Source: Gordonia effusa NBRC 100432 (lineage in GTDB: Bacteria > Actinomycetota > Actinomycetes > Mycobacteriales > Mycobacteriaceae). From it: a DNA stretch of 64,000 nucleotides. The notes under the pieces were generated by a model that was not told the DNA's origin, searched no databases, and worked only from the letters and a program-made list of their open reading frames with translations. The DNA lies in assembly GCF_000241305.1 (NCBI RefSeq), contig NZ_BAEH01000096.1:79295-143294 (forward strand), written 5' to 3'. Positions 37,464 to 47,047 of this stretch are shown here, in pieces. The translations under genes were made by a program, and so were the position numbers. Every line of letters begins with the position of its first letter. Position 1 is the first letter of the stretch.

Positions 37464-40136
37464 ATGGCAGCACCGCGAACCATCGCGCTCGACAAGTCCA
37501 CCGCGGCGCGGTACGCGCAATTGACCTATACATCCTTCGATAACGGCACCGGACGCGGCGGATGGCAGGTCAAGCAACAAATCGGCGATCTCGACGCCGC
37601 CGAGGCGCAGCTCCTCACATCGCGGATAGTGACCAGATTCGACCTGGTACCGGTGATGCCCGACTTTCCGACACCGGAACAGACCGCCGCCCGGCCCGCG
37701 CGATTGAGCTATGCCGCTGTGCCCGCTCTCGGCCACACCGGAATCGCCGCCGCTGCCTACTGGCATACCGTCGATGCCGGGCGGGACGCGTCGGGACGTC
37801 CCGGCAATGTCTTCGCGCATGTGCTGCTCGACCGTGACCCGAGCGCGGCCAGCCCGGTACGGCCGATCGAGCTGTGGCGATCGGTTGGGTGGTTACGGCC
37901 CTACGGCGTGCCCGAGGTCGCCGCGGCCGAGTTGACCAGTGAATACCCGCCGGTCGCCAACCCGGCGATGTCAGCCGCCTCGATTGTCGACTTCTTGTTA
38001 GCCCATCACGTCGACCGGCAGAGTGTGTTCCGGGTGATGCTCGATGCTGTCGCCGGCGCGTTGGCTGGTGGCCCGGCTCTGGTGTTGCTCACCGACGATC
38101 ATGACGAGGCGGCATCGTGGATCGCTGCCCTTAGCCATTTCATGTCCCCTTGTGCGGCACGACGATTGGCGTTCAGCACCCATGACGGCCCGGAGGCCGC
38201 GGTCGAAGCGGTGGAACTGGGGTTTCACGTCGTCGTGGTGCCGCGCGCCCGGATCGAGGCGAAGTGGGAAGTGCCGGGCGCGGTGATCGTCGATGTCGCC
38301 GAGCAACCCAACCTGGGTGACTTCACGCGGGGCCTGGCACATCGGGTGGCGCGCGCGAGTATCGCGGTAACACCGTGGTCGGCACTGGCCGAGGGGGTAC
38401 TGTCCGACGACGAGGTCGCGGGGGTGGTGCTGGCTCGTCAGGACGAGATAGCGGCCGAACTCGGTGACACCGGTGCTATCCCGGCATGGTCGTTGGCTCT
38501 GGCCGCCATTGGAGCCCCCGACCTCGCTGAGTTCGCGACCGAGGCTCAGCGCATCATCGCCGACGGGGGAACCGACCAGACCGCCTCGGTACCGTGGGCG
38601 AGCGAATTGGTCGCACAGGCACAGGAGCGATTTCCGCTGACGGCGGCCGAAGCGCTCGATCGGTTGCGGACCGCGGTGTCGGGAGCCGAGCCGGATACCG
38701 GCGCAGCCGCGCGGCGGCTACTGCGAGCGATACTCGACGACTCGTCATGGCTCGCCGAGCAGACGGTCCACGATGTACCCATCGTCGGAACGCTGATCTT
38801 CGATGCGGATATCGTCAAAGCATTCGATCGTCGATGTGCGGCATTGCGAGACCGCGCATCCGCTGACGGAGTGGTCGTCGAAGCGTTGCGACTGGCCGAA
38901 CTCGTCGAGCGGCTGACCGCTCCCGACGACGCCGCCTTGCCGACGGTTCGCGCCGAATTGCTCTCGGTGATCAACCTGACCGGGGTTGGATTCCTTTGGG
39001 ACGCAACGGGATGGGTGTCGTCGGCTGAAGCCGCGGCACTCTCTGTCGACGTTCGGGCGAGATTCGTGCGGCCGTTCGTGGCGCAGGAGCCGGCCACCTC
39101 CATCGCGACGTTGGCGGCACTGCCCGCGCGGTGGCTTTTCGCGGTGCCCACCGAAGCGGGCCCGCGATTCGAGTTGCCGGCCAACCCTACCGAGTACGAC
39201 CACTATCTGTTCCCGCTTGTCGTGCGCACGGTGCTGGCATATCCCCGCTGGACTATTCCGGCCGACGTGCGCCGGTTCTACGTTCTCGATGCGGTGAGAC
39301 TCGCCGTCGACTGCGCGCGGTTCGATGACGCGTCCTGTCGCGAACTCGTTGCGGCACTTGTTGATTCAGAGGTGCCCGACGCTAACGAACTGATCGCGCT
39401 GTCCAACGCGCACCCGAGTCGGGTCCCACCCGCGGTGCTGGCGACGATGGTGTTTCACGGGGCCGGTGACGACGGGCTGTTCCGCACCGTCGTCGATGCC
39501 TCCGACGCCGACGCCACCCTGATCGCCGCGGCGAGTCTGCGCGGCTGGTATCGCAGTGGCCGCGTGCCGCCAGCCGCGGATTGGGTACACGATGTCGAAG
39601 TGCTTGGAGCCGGTGACAACCACGCGTGGGTGGCGAGCGCGGCAGCCGATCTGGTGGCCATGTTGGCTGCCGGGTCGGTAGTGGCGACGCAGGGCGGTTC
39701 GACGGTATGCGCCCCGGCGTCGACCTTCCTGCGCGCGCTCAGTGGCCGGATTCCCGCGTTGACCACACAGGTCGCCGAGTTGACCCGGGCAAGCGCGGAT
39801 GCCGGTCAATTGGATATGAATTGGGTTGCGGCGCAATCTTTCCTGCGAAGTATGCGGTTGCCGCACACCGTGACGGTATTCGACAATCCCGTATTCACCG
39901 GACGACGGTGGGAGGACGCGGTGTTACGTGAGGCGATCGATGCGGGTACCTACCGCGGACCGCGAACTGCCGCCGAACTGCGCGACACCGTGTGGCCGAC
40001 GATCTCGACAACGTCGGCCGATGCCGCCGAACGTTTCTTCGCCGGCTACCGGGAGGCGGCGCGTACCTGGCTCGCCGCGCTCGGGCTGTCTGGTGAGCAC
40101 CCGGGCCGCCGCCGGAATCGAGACGATTATCAGTGA
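37464..40136 (+). CDS. GTPase-associated protein 1 (GAP1-N2/GAP1-M type)
   Basis: 890 residues, one base after the previous stop codon. The N-terminal phrases YTSFDNGTGRGGWQVKQQIGDLDAAE and RPGNVFAHVLLDRD match the GAP1-N2 domain as I remember it from Pfam, followed by a middle GAP1-M-type region (FLLAHHVDRQSVFRVMLDAVAGAL, VLLTDDHDEAASWIAALSHFMS) and a long helical C-terminus. These proteins always travel with double-GTPase-type P-loop proteins in bacterial operons and are thought to work with them; no reaction is known. Here the GTPase is two genes downstream. Cytosolic. Confidence 0.8.
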   Translation: MAAPRTIALDKSTAARYAQLTYTSFDNGTGRGGWQVKQQIGDLDAAEAQLLTSRIVTRFDLVPVMPDFPTPEQTAARPARLSYAAVPALGHTGIAAAAYWHTVDAGRDASGRPGNVFAHVLLDRDPSAASPVRPIELWRSVGWLRPYGVPEVAAAELTSEYPPVANPAMSAASIVDFLLAHHVDRQSVFRVMLDAVAGALAGGPALVLLTDDHDEAASWIAALSHFMSPCAARRLAFSTHDGPEAAVEAVELGFHVVVVPRARIEAKWEVPGAVIVDVAEQPNLGDFTRGLAHRVARASIAVTPWSALAEGVLSDDEVAGVVLARQDEIAAELGDTGAIPAWSLALAAIGAPDLAEFATEAQRIIADGGTDQTASVPWASELVAQAQERFPLTAAEALDRLRTAVSGAEPDTGAAARRLLRAILDDSSWLAEQTVHDVPIVGTLIFDADIVKAFDRRCAALRDRASADGVVVEALRLAELVERLTAPDDAALPTVRAELLSVINLTGVGFLWDATGWVSSAEAAALSVDVRARFVRPFVAQEPATSIATLAALPARWLFAVPTEAGPRFELPANPTEYDHYLFPLVVRTVLAYPRWTIPADVRRFYVLDAVRLAVDCARFDDASCRELVAALVDSEVPDANELIALSNAHPSRVPPAVLATMVFHGAGDDGLFRTVVDASDADATLIAAASLRGWYRSGRVPPAADWVHDVEVLGAGDNHAWVASAAADLVAMLAAGSVVATQGGSTVCAPASTFLRALSGRIPALTTQVAELTRASADAGQLDMNWVAAQSFLRSMRLPHTVTVFDNPVFTGRRWEDAVLREAIDAGTYRGPRTAAELRDTVWPTISTTSADAAERFFAGYREAARTWLAALGLSGEHPGRRRNRDDYQ

Positions 40137-40185
40137 CCGACAACCGAATGACCGATCCGCGACCGACCCATCTGAAGGAGACGTG

Positions 40186-41214
40186 ATGGCTACCTACATT
40201 CTCGACGGCAAGGCGTCGGCGAGTCTGCCGCGTCGCCCGTTGACGGTCACCATGTCGACGTCGGGCAGTAGCGGCACCGCCAGTGCCCGGCTGGCCGCGC
40301 GCCGCCGGACCGGCGACCACGAGCCAACGGCGATTATGCATTCGGCCGCGATGCTCATCCTGCCGAGGGTCGATGACGAGGTGGTGGTCGTCGCGGTTCC
40401 CGACGGCGGTCGATCCCGATTCGACGACGGCACCACGTTGCATGTCTCGATCGGGCCCGATAGCGGCGTCGGATACGACGTTGATTTGGCCCAGCTCACT
40501 CCGCGGGATGTCTCCGGACTCAGTTTCATCGAATTGGCCACTGTCGCGCCCGCCGGTGCGGACACACTGCTGGTGACCACGCGTCTAGCGATTCCGGACG
40601 CACCCTTGTCGCCGCTGGGAGCGCAGGCGCGGGTCGCGTGTCGAGGCGTGCTGCGCGTGGATCAAATGCACGAGTCGGCGACCCGCCAGGTGGTGTGCGT
40701 CGTGGATACCTCACTCTCGATGGCCGCGTCCGTTGTCTCTGGTGATGTCGCGGCGGCCGGTGATATCGTCGCGGGCCTGGCCGCGGTCGTGTCCGGATCG
40801 TCCGGTGTTGACCTGGTCATCGCTGGCGCCGAGCCGCAGCGACGTCGGGTCGAGGGGGCCGAGCTGGGTGGCGCGTTGAGCGTGATTCCGCCCGCGGGTT
40901 TCGGTGTAGGGGCCGATCTCGTTGCCGCACTTGGTGATCCAGTGGAACCGACGCTGACTGTGGTGATTACCGACGATGCCGGCGCGGCACTCCTCGCCGG
41001 CTCGATGGCTCAGGCGTCAACGTCGTCCCGCAACTTGATCACGGCCATTGTCCTGTCGGATTCGGTGTCGGCACGGCGTCGAGCGGGGTTCGTCGGTGCG
41101 GTCGTCCCGCCGGGACGTGGCGACCGTCGGGCCGAACTGGCTGCCGCACCCGAGCGGGTGCGGCAGATCGTCGCCGACGTAATCGGTCCGTTCTTCGGTG
41201 GTGATTTGCCGTGA
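40186..41214 (+). CDS. Cytosolic vWA-domain protein
   Basis: 342 residues; ATG after GAAGGAG. No signal peptide. The vWA domain lies at about 165-330 with a MIDAS DTSLS in VCVVDTSLSMAAS; the second (Thr) and third (Asp) MIDAS positions are less clear (GVDLVIAGAEP, VVITDDAG). The N-terminal 160 residues form a beta-rich module. Similar vWA proteins accompany TerD and GTPases in tellurite/stress-type systems. It overlaps the GTPase gene start by four bases (GTGA). This is the only gene of the operon preceded by a gap above 40 bases, with its own strong ribosome site. Confidence 0.8.
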   Translation: MATYILDGKASASLPRRPLTVTMSTSGSSGTASARLAARRRTGDHEPTAIMHSAAMLILPRVDDEVVVVAVPDGGRSRFDDGTTLHVSIGPDSGVGYDVDLAQLTPRDVSGLSFIELATVAPAGADTLLVTTRLAIPDAPLSPLGAQARVACRGVLRVDQMHESATRQVVCVVDTSLSMAASVVSGDVAAAGDIVAGLAAVVSGSSGVDLVIAGAEPQRRRVEGAELGGALSVIPPAGFGVGADLVAALGDPVEPTLTVVITDDAGAALLAGSMAQASTSSRNLITAIVLSDSVSARRRAGFVGAVVPPGRGDRRAELAAAPERVRQIVADVIGPFFGGDLP

Positions 41215-42332
41215 CGAAATGCCCACGGTGTTTCAACTATCTGCCACCCGACGAGTTCGCCTGGGTGGATACCACCTCGCCGGCTCAACGAATAGATCCG
41301 GTGGCGTCGCGATACGCGGGGCATGACATTCGCGGCGGTGAGGTCCACACCGGACAGGCGCCGGGAAGTGATGCGGGATATGTCGAAGTTTGTCCGACAT
41401 GTCATTACGAATTGCCACTCAACTGGCGGCTTGGGGTGGCTACGTGCGTGACGATGGCGGGTGCGCGCTACACCGGCAAGACCGTCTTCATCGCGGTGCT
41501 GATCAAACAATTGCAAAAACACGCCGAATTGCTCGGACGCGAAGTAGTGCCGGCCAACGACCAAACCTATCGCCGCTACCGCGACGAATACGAGGGGCCG
41601 CTCTTCGATCAGCGCGGCATCGTTCAGCCGACTCCGCGCGCGTCGCTGGCCGGGAGTTATCAGCATGAACCGCTGATCTTCAATCTCGGTCTCTGGGGCG
41701 ATGTGCGCCGCTTCCTGGTGATTCGCGATGTCGCCGGAGAGGACCTGGAAAGCGCCGACATCGGCGGGCCACCATGGCAATTCTTCTCCCTCGCCGACGC
41801 GGTCATCTTCCTCTTCGACCCGATGCGGGTCAGTGAGATCGCCGATCAACTGCGTGACCTGGTACCCGAATCGGCGCAAGTCGGCGGCGACCCGCGTGAG
41901 GTGTTGCGCACGGTGATGCGGCTGATCGGTCACGGAAACCCCAAACTCGCCGTCGTGCTGTCGAAATTCGATGCGCTGCAAGCACTTTCGGGGGTGAGTA
42001 GCAGTCGGTGGGCGCGGATGATGTCGCATCCGGGAGCCGCCTTTAATCGCGATCCCGGATTATTGGGGCACGCCTACGACGACGAAGACGGGTTGCTCCT
42101 CAATGCCGAGGTGCAAAGTCTGCTGCAACGGCTCGACGCCGGTCCGCTGTTGACTCGCGTCGAGAATTACATGACGGGACATCAGTACGAGCACCGCTTC
42201 TTCGCAGTCTCGGCGCTCGGCGAGACACCCGAGGGAGAGAAGTTGCATCGCAGTGGCATCTCACCGTTCCGGTGCGCGGATCCGGTTCGCTGGGTATTCG
42301 CTGCCGACAATGTTCTCCAGGATGTGCGCTGA
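41211..42332 (+). CDS. Zinc-ribbon P-loop GTPase (DO-GTPase2 type)
   Basis: 373 residues from GTG. An N-terminal zinc ribbon is formed by CPRC (4-7) and CPTC (61-64). P-loop GARYTGKT at 84-91, switch II/G3 DVAGED near 173-178, and G4 SKFD near 251-254 (canonical N/TKxD with Ser), so nucleotide specificity for guanine is likely. This arrangement matches the 'double-GTPase 2' family that accompanies GAP1 proteins (memory of Pfam naming). Probably the molecular switch of the operon. The TerD gene begins inside its stop. Confidence 0.85.
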   Translation: MTKCPRCFNYLPPDEFAWVDTTSPAQRIDPVASRYAGHDIRGGEVHTGQAPGSDAGYVEVCPTCHYELPLNWRLGVATCVTMAGARYTGKTVFIAVLIKQLQKHAELLGREVVPANDQTYRRYRDEYEGPLFDQRGIVQPTPRASLAGSYQHEPLIFNLGLWGDVRRFLVIRDVAGEDLESADIGGPPWQFFSLADAVIFLFDPMRVSEIADQLRDLVPESAQVGGDPREVLRTVMRLIGHGNPKLAVVLSKFDALQALSGVSSSRWARMMSHPGAAFNRDPGLLGHAYDDEDGLLLNAEVQSLLQRLDAGPLLTRVENYMTGHQYEHRFFAVSALGETPEGEKLHRSGISPFRCADPVRWVFAADNVLQDVR

Positions 42333-42853
42333 TGAGTGCGATGGATCCGCCGGCAACGGTGACGTCGGTGACGTTCGGCATCGGGTGGGATGGAGTATCG
42401 GCGGGCGGGCGCGCCGGCCTCGACCTCGATCTGTCTGCCTTCGCTCTCGACGCCGCCGGCGCGATCGTGTCCGACCAGCATTTCGTCTTTTTCAACAACG
42501 CGATGTCGCCCGAACGGGCGATTGTGCACGCCGGCCTACCGTCGGCGCAGTTCCAGGAGACGATGACGGTGCACACCGGACAACTGGGGTCGTCGGTGCG
42601 GCGGGTCGTCGTCGGGGTGACCGCGTACAACGGCGAAGGCAATTTCGGACGATTCAGCGGTGGCCATATCGCGGTATCCGACTCCGTGGGCGGGCAACTA
42701 GCCGATTACGACCTCTACTTGCATATGGCCGGAGCACTGGCAGTCGCTTACGGCGAGGTGTACCGAGACGGCGGGGGATGGCGATTCCGCGCGCTCGGCG
42801 AGCGATTCGACAGTCTCGGGGCGATGGCCGCGACGTACGGAGTGAACGTCTGA
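42332..42853 (+). CDS. TerD-domain protein
   Basis: 173 residues. TerD beta-sandwich signature LDLDLSAFALDAAGAIVSDQHFVFFNN (about 28-55) with the acidic residues used for calcium binding in TerD, followed by GVTAYNGEGNFGRFSGGHIAVSD and the aromatic LYLHMAGALAVAYGEVYRDGGGWRFRALG near the end. TerD proteins bind calcium and occur with vWA and GTPase partners in stress or chemical-response systems. Last gene of the operon; the infA promoter starts seven bases after its stop. Confidence 0.9.
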   Translation: MSAMDPPATVTSVTFGIGWDGVSAGGRAGLDLDLSAFALDAAGAIVSDQHFVFFNNAMSPERAIVHAGLPSAQFQETMTVHTGQLGSSVRRVVVGVTAYNGEGNFGRFSGGHIAVSDSVGGQLADYDLYLHMAGALAVAYGEVYRDGGGWRFRALGERFDSLGAMAATYGVNV

Positions 42854-42859
42854 GGTCAT

Positions 42860-42888
42860 TTGGACCAACTGCGCACGTGGCGTAGGAT
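42860..42888 (+). promoter_or_regulatory. infA promoter
   Basis: TTGGAC at 42860-42865, 17-base spacer, TAGGAT at 42883-42888: an excellent SigA-type promoter directly after the terD stop. Predicted start near 42895 gives a leader of about 138 bases before infA. The ribosomal genes therefore do not depend on the upstream operon. Confidence 0.8.
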
Positions 42889-43032
42889 TGATCGTTGGTG
42901 CGCGCAGCGTGCCGGTTTTCGCGCGTGCGTAGGCAGTCGCGATCGTCGGTGGCCGCGCGCATCCACAGTAACGAACACCCAGTAATTGGCTACCACAACG
43001 CACGACGTCGTGGGGCCGGGATCGCGGAGGAT

Positions 43033-43254
43033 ATGGCGAAGAAAGACGGGGCCATCGAGGTCGAGGGACGCGTAGTCGAACCTCTGCCCAATGCGATGTT
43101 CCGCATTGAGCTAGAGAACGGCCACAAGGTTCTCGCCCACATCAGCGGGAAGATGCGGCAGCACTACATCCGCATCCTGCCTGAGGATCGGGTCGTCGTT
43201 GAGTTGTCGCCGTACGACTTGAGCCGCGGTCGGATCGTTTACCGCTACAAGTAG
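43033..43254 (+). CDS. infA: Translation initiation factor IF-1
   Basis: 73 residues with the standard start [20 protein letters not shown] and ending [13 protein letters not shown] ahead of the ATG. An OB-fold protein that occupies the A site of the 30S subunit during initiation. The frame is open further upstream, but the family length fixes the start. Confidence 0.98.
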
Positions 43255-43352
43255 TTTTTCGACTTCCTGGCGTCCGCCAGGGGCAACAAAGAAATCTCGT
43301 CGTTTGGCACGGTCGTGTCATGGCGTCGAGTGGGACAACAGGAGAAGCTGAC

Positions 43353-43466
43353 GTGAAGGTCCAGCCGAGCGTCAAGCCGATCTGTGAGAAGTGCAAGGTG
43401 ATTCGCCGTAACGGTCGGGTCATGGTGATCTGCGAGAACCTGCGTCACAAGCAGCGTCAGGGCTGA
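43353..43466 (+). CDS. rpmJ: 50S ribosomal protein bL36
   Basis: 37 residues from GTG after GGAGAAG. Full bL36 with the zinc ligands C11, C14, C27 and H32 ([26 protein letters not shown]), i.e. the zinc-containing form. Confidence 0.97.
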   Translation: MKVQPSVKPICEKCKVIRRNGRVMVICENLRHKQRQG

Positions 43467-43537
43467 TCAGCGCCTTTCACAAGGTCGCTTGAGGGTTAGC
43501 ACCACAACTGAATATCGAAATGACACTTCCAGCACCA

Positions 43538-43559
43538 GCGGTGACAAACGGGTCACCGC
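43538..43559 (+). promoter_or_regulatory. Hairpin in the rpsM leader
   Basis: GCGGTGAC at 43538-43545 and GTCACCGC at 43552-43559 with a six-base loop, about 80 bases before rpsM. In other bacteria S4 represses this operon through structure in the same leader; whether this stem does so is unknown. The 174-base gap rpmJ-rpsM holds no gene. Confidence 0.45.
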
Positions 43560-43640
43560 CTACCTTCGGACCAGAGGCCGGAGCCTGAAAGCAAACAGGG
43601 CGGACTGGGAGCAGACCTCTGAAAAGTTAAGGAAATACCC

Positions 43641-44009
43641 ATGGCACGTGTTGCTGGTGTGGATCTTCCCCGCGAAAAGCGGTTGGAGATCGCACTTACC
43701 TACATCTACGGAGTTGGTCGTACCACCTCCAAGGAAATCCTTGCGGGCACCGGCCTTTCGGCCGATCTGCGCGCCAAGGACCTGACTGACGCAGACGTTT
43801 CCAAGCTGCGTGAATACATCGAATCCTCGGTGAAGGTCGAAGGTGACCTGCGCCGCGAGGTTCAGGCCGATATCCGTCGCAAGATCGAGATCGGTTGCTA
43901 CCAGGGTCTGCGCCACCGTCGTGGCCTGCCCGTTCGCGGTCAGCGCACCAAGACCAATGCCCGCACTCGTAAGGGCCCGAAGAAGACCATCGCCGGGAAG
44001 AAGAAGTAA
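43641..44009 (+). CDS. rpsM: 30S ribosomal protein uS13
   Basis: 122 residues, starting [24 protein letters not shown] and ending in the basic [11 protein letters not shown] tail that reaches the P site. Contains the H2TH-type [18 protein letters not shown] region. Its stop overlaps the rpsK start. Confidence 0.98.
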   Translation: MARVAGVDLPREKRLEIALTYIYGVGRTTSKEILAGTGLSADLRAKDLTDADVSKLREYIESSVKVEGDLRREVQADIRRKIEIGCYQGLRHRRGLPVRGQRTKTNARTRKGPKKTIAGKKK

Positions 44010-44416
44010 TGCCTCCGAAGTCACGTAGCGCAGGCCCCAAGAAGGGCACTCGCCGTCGCGATAAAAAGAACGTTCCGCACGGCCACGCGCATATCAAATC
44101 GACGTTCAACAACACCATCGTCTCGATCACCGAGCCCAACGGCAATGTGATCAGCTGGGCCTCCTCGGGCCACGTCGGCTTCAAGGGTTCGCGTAAGAGC
44201 ACCCCGTTCGCCGCTCAGCTCGCCGCCGAGAACGCTGCCCGCAAGGCGCAGGAACACGGCGTCAAGAAGGTCGATGTATTCGTCAAGGGACCGGGCTCGG
44301 GTCGTGAGACCGCGATCCGTTCGCTGCAGGCCGCCGGACTCGAAGTCGGCACCATCTCTGACGTCACCCCGCAGCCGCACAACGGTTGCCGCCCGCCCAA
44401 GCGGCGCCGGGTCTAG
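44009..44416 (+). CDS. rpsK: 30S ribosomal protein uS11
   Basis: 135 residues with the uS11 core [25 protein letters not shown] and the C-terminal [13 protein letters not shown]. Forms the platform of the 30S subunit with uS6/bS18. Overlaps rpsM by one base. Confidence 0.98.
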   Translation: MPPKSRSAGPKKGTRRRDKKNVPHGHAHIKSTFNNTIVSITEPNGNVISWASSGHVGFKGSRKSTPFAAQLAAENAARKAQEHGVKKVDVFVKGPGSGRETAIRSLQAAGLEVGTISDVTPQPHNGCRPPKRRRV

Positions 44417-44440
44417 CGGGAAGGTAAGGAACACAAGAAA

Positions 44441-45046
44441 ATGGCTCGTTATACCGGACCAGCAACTAAGAAGTCTCGTCGCCTCCGCGTCGACCTCGTC
44501 GGCGGAGACCAGGCGTTCGAGCGTCGCCCCTACCCGCCGGGCCAGCACGGCCGCGCGCGGATCAAGGAGAGCGAATACCTGCTCCAGCTGCAGGAGAAGC
44601 AGAAGGCTCGCTTCACCTACGGCATCATGGAAAAGCAGTTCCGTCGTTACTACGAGGAAGCCAACCGTCGCACCGGCAAGACCGGTGACGAGTTGCTGAA
44701 GATCCTCGAGACCCGTCTGGACAACGTCGTCTACCGTGCCGGCCTCGCCCGCACGCGTCGTCAGGCACGTCAGATGGTCAGCCACGGCCACTTCACCGTC
44801 AACGGTGTAAAGGTCGATGTGCCCAGCTACCGCGTCAGCCAGTACGACATCATCGATGTTCGTCCGAAGTCGCTGGCGACCACGCCGTTCCAGATCGCCA
44901 AGGAGCTCGTCGGCGATCGTCCGGTTCCGGCTTGGCTGCAGGTGGTTCCCTCGACGCTGCGCATTCTCGTGCACCAGGTGCCCGAGCGCGCTCAGATCGA
45001 GGTTCCGCTGACCGAACAGCTGATCGTCGAGTTCTACTCGAAGTAA
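44441..45046 (+). CDS. rpsD: 30S ribosomal protein uS4
   Basis: 201 residues beginning [19 protein letters not shown], the form lacking N-terminal zinc cysteines that is normal for mycobacteria and relatives. S4 domain around 93-155 (RLDNVVYRAGLARTRRQARQMVSHGHFTVNG). Primary 16S rRNA binder and, in other species, regulator of this operon. Confidence 0.98.
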   Translation: MARYTGPATKKSRRLRVDLVGGDQAFERRPYPPGQHGRARIKESEYLLQLQEKQKARFTYGIMEKQFRRYYEEANRRTGKTGDELLKILETRLDNVVYRAGLARTRRQARQMVSHGHFTVNGVKVDVPSYRVSQYDIIDVRPKSLATTPFQIAKELVGDRPVPAWLQVVPSTLRILVHQVPERAQIEVPLTEQLIVEFYSK

Positions 45047-45128
45047 GAACTCATCGCCGCTCGGCAACCGCCGATCGGTCCACTTCTAGGGCGTCAAATA
45101 GCGGTCGTCCACAAGGAGAAGCAACACA

Positions 45129-46181
45129 ATGCTCATTTCACAGCGACCAACTCTGTCCGAAGAGGTATTGGCCGAAGATCGCTCGAAGTTCGTCATCGAA
45201 CCCCTCGAGCCCGGATTCGGCTACACCTTGGGCAACTCGCTGCGGCGCACCCTGCTGTCGTCCATTCCGGGCGCGGCGGTCACCAGCATCCGCATCGATG
45301 GTGTTCTGCACGAATTCACCACCGTCCCCGGTGTGAAGGAAGATGTCACCGACATCATCCTGAACCTCAAGGGCCTCGTGGTGAGCTCGGAAGAGGACGA
45401 GCCGGTCACCATGTACGTCCGCAAGCAGGGACCGGGTGCGGTCACCGGCGCTGACATCGTGCCGCCGGCCGGTGTCACGGTGCACAACCCCGACCTGCAT
45501 ATCGCGACCCTGAACGACAAGGGCAAGCTCGAAATCGAGCTCGTCGTCGAGCGTGGCCGCGGCTATGTGCCGGCCGTACAGAACAAGGCCAGCGGTGCCG
45601 AGATCGGCCGGATTCCGGTCGACTCGATCTACTCGCCGGTCCTGAAGGTGACCTACAAGGTCGAGGCCACTCGTGTGGAACAGCGCACCGACTTCGATCG
45701 TCTGGTGCTCGACGTGGAGACCAAGAACTCGATCACCGCTCGCGATGCCCTGGCGTCGGCGGGTAAGACCCTGGTCGAGCTGTTCGGTCTGGCACGCGAG
45801 CTCAACGTCGAGGCCGAGGGTATCGAGATCGGGCCGTCGCCGGCCGAGGCTGACCACATCGCGTCGTTCAGCCTGCCGATCGAGGACCTCGAGTTGACCG
45901 TGCGCAGCTACAACTGCCTCAAGCGCGAGGGTGTGCACACCGTGGGTGAGCTTGTTGCCCGGACCGAGTCCGACCTCCTCGACATTCGTAACTTCGGTCA
46001 GAAGTCGATCGACGAGGTCAAGGTCAAGCTGCACGGCCTGGGTCTGTCCCTCAAGGACAGCCCGGCCAGCTTCGATCCGTCGCAGGTAGCCGGTTACGAC
46101 CCGGCCACCGGCACCTGGAGCGATGACGCGCAGCTCGACGCTGACGGTGGCGAGGACTTCGCCGAGACCGAGCAGCTGTAG
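45129..46181 (+). CDS. rpoA: RNA polymerase alpha subunit
   Basis: 350 residues; ATG after AGGAGAAG. N-terminal dimerisation domain ([25 protein letters not shown]), linker near 235, and C-terminal DNA/activator-binding domain ([38 protein letters not shown]). The last 30 residues are an acidic Asp/Glu tail. Confidence 0.99.
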   Translation: MLISQRPTLSEEVLAEDRSKFVIEPLEPGFGYTLGNSLRRTLLSSIPGAAVTSIRIDGVLHEFTTVPGVKEDVTDIILNLKGLVVSSEEDEPVTMYVRKQGPGAVTGADIVPPAGVTVHNPDLHIATLNDKGKLEIELVVERGRGYVPAVQNKASGAEIGRIPVDSIYSPVLKVTYKVEATRVEQRTDFDRLVLDVETKNSITARDALASAGKTLVELFGLARELNVEAEGIEIGPSPAEADHIASFSLPIEDLELTVRSYNCLKREGVHTVGELVARTESDLLDIRNFGQKSIDEVKVKLHGLGLSLKDSPASFDPSQVAGYDPATGTWSDDAQLDADGGEDFAETEQL

Positions 46182-46261
46182 TAGAGACCATCATCTGATC
46201 GTCCGGCCCCCAGGTGGGCCGGGCGGTCACCTCCAAGACATCAGGACTAACGGAGAAACCA

Positions 46262-47020
46262 ATGCCCAAGCCCACCAAGGGTCGCCGCCTCGGCGGGTCG
46301 GCCAGCCACCAGAAGGCGATTCTGGCGAACCTCGCCACCGCGCTCTTCGAGCATGGCCGCATCACCACCACCGAAGCCAAGGCCAAGCGCCTGCGCCCCT
46401 ACGCCGAGAAGCTCATCACCCACGCGAAGGTCGGCAAGCTCGCCAACCGTCGTGAGGTGCTCAAGAGCATCCGCGACAAGGACATCGTGCATGTCCTGTT
46501 CGCCGAGATCGGTCCGTCGTTCGCGGATCGTCCGGGCGGCTACACCCGCATCATCAAGACGCTGCCACGCAAGGGCGACAACGCCCCGATGGCAGTGATC
46601 GAGTTGGTCACCGAGTCGACCGCATCGTCGGAGGCCAGCCGTGCCACCCGCGCGGCTGCGTCGAAGAAGGCTCAGGCCAAGGCTGCCGACAATGTCGTCG
46701 CCGATGTCGAAGCGGATGCCGATGACGCAGCCGTTGCCAACGCCGACGCGGTCGCCGAGGGCGTCACCGACGAGTCGTCGGCGGCCGCGGCCACCGAACT
46801 CGTCGATACCGACGCACCGGCCGGTTCGCACGCGCCGCTCGACGACGACAGCGAGCCCGAGGGCTTCCCGATCAAGGGCAACGCGCAGTCGAAGCTGTAC
46901 CACCGTCCCGGTACCCGCTTCTACGACAGCACCGTGGCCGAGATCTGGTTCGCGACCGAGGCTGACGCCGAGGCCGCTGGCTACGAACTGCCGCCGTCAC
47001 AGCGCGACGAGGCTAAGTAG
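46262..47020 (+). CDS. rplQ: 50S ribosomal protein bL17 with C-terminal sunset-type domain
   Basis: 252 residues, about twice the length of E. coli bL17. Residues 1-120 are the bL17 core ([38 protein letters not shown]). Residues 121-198 are an Ala/Asp/Glu/Val-rich low-complexity linker. Residues about 199-246 ([23 protein letters not shown], then [18 protein letters not shown]) match the short module that databases call the sunset domain, usually found at the ends of nucleases or exported proteins. Function of the fusion unknown. Confidence 0.93.
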   Translation: MPKPTKGRRLGGSASHQKAILANLATALFEHGRITTTEAKAKRLRPYAEKLITHAKVGKLANRREVLKSIRDKDIVHVLFAEIGPSFADRPGGYTRIIKTLPRKGDNAPMAVIELVTESTASSEASRATRAAASKKAQAKAADNVVADVEADADDAAVANADAVAEGVTDESSAAAATELVDTDAPAGSHAPLDDDSEPEGFPIKGNAQSKLYHRPGTRFYDSTVAEIWFATEADAEAAGYELPPSQRDEAK

Positions 47021-47047
47021 GACTGACCTAGAGTCACCCTTTTCGAC

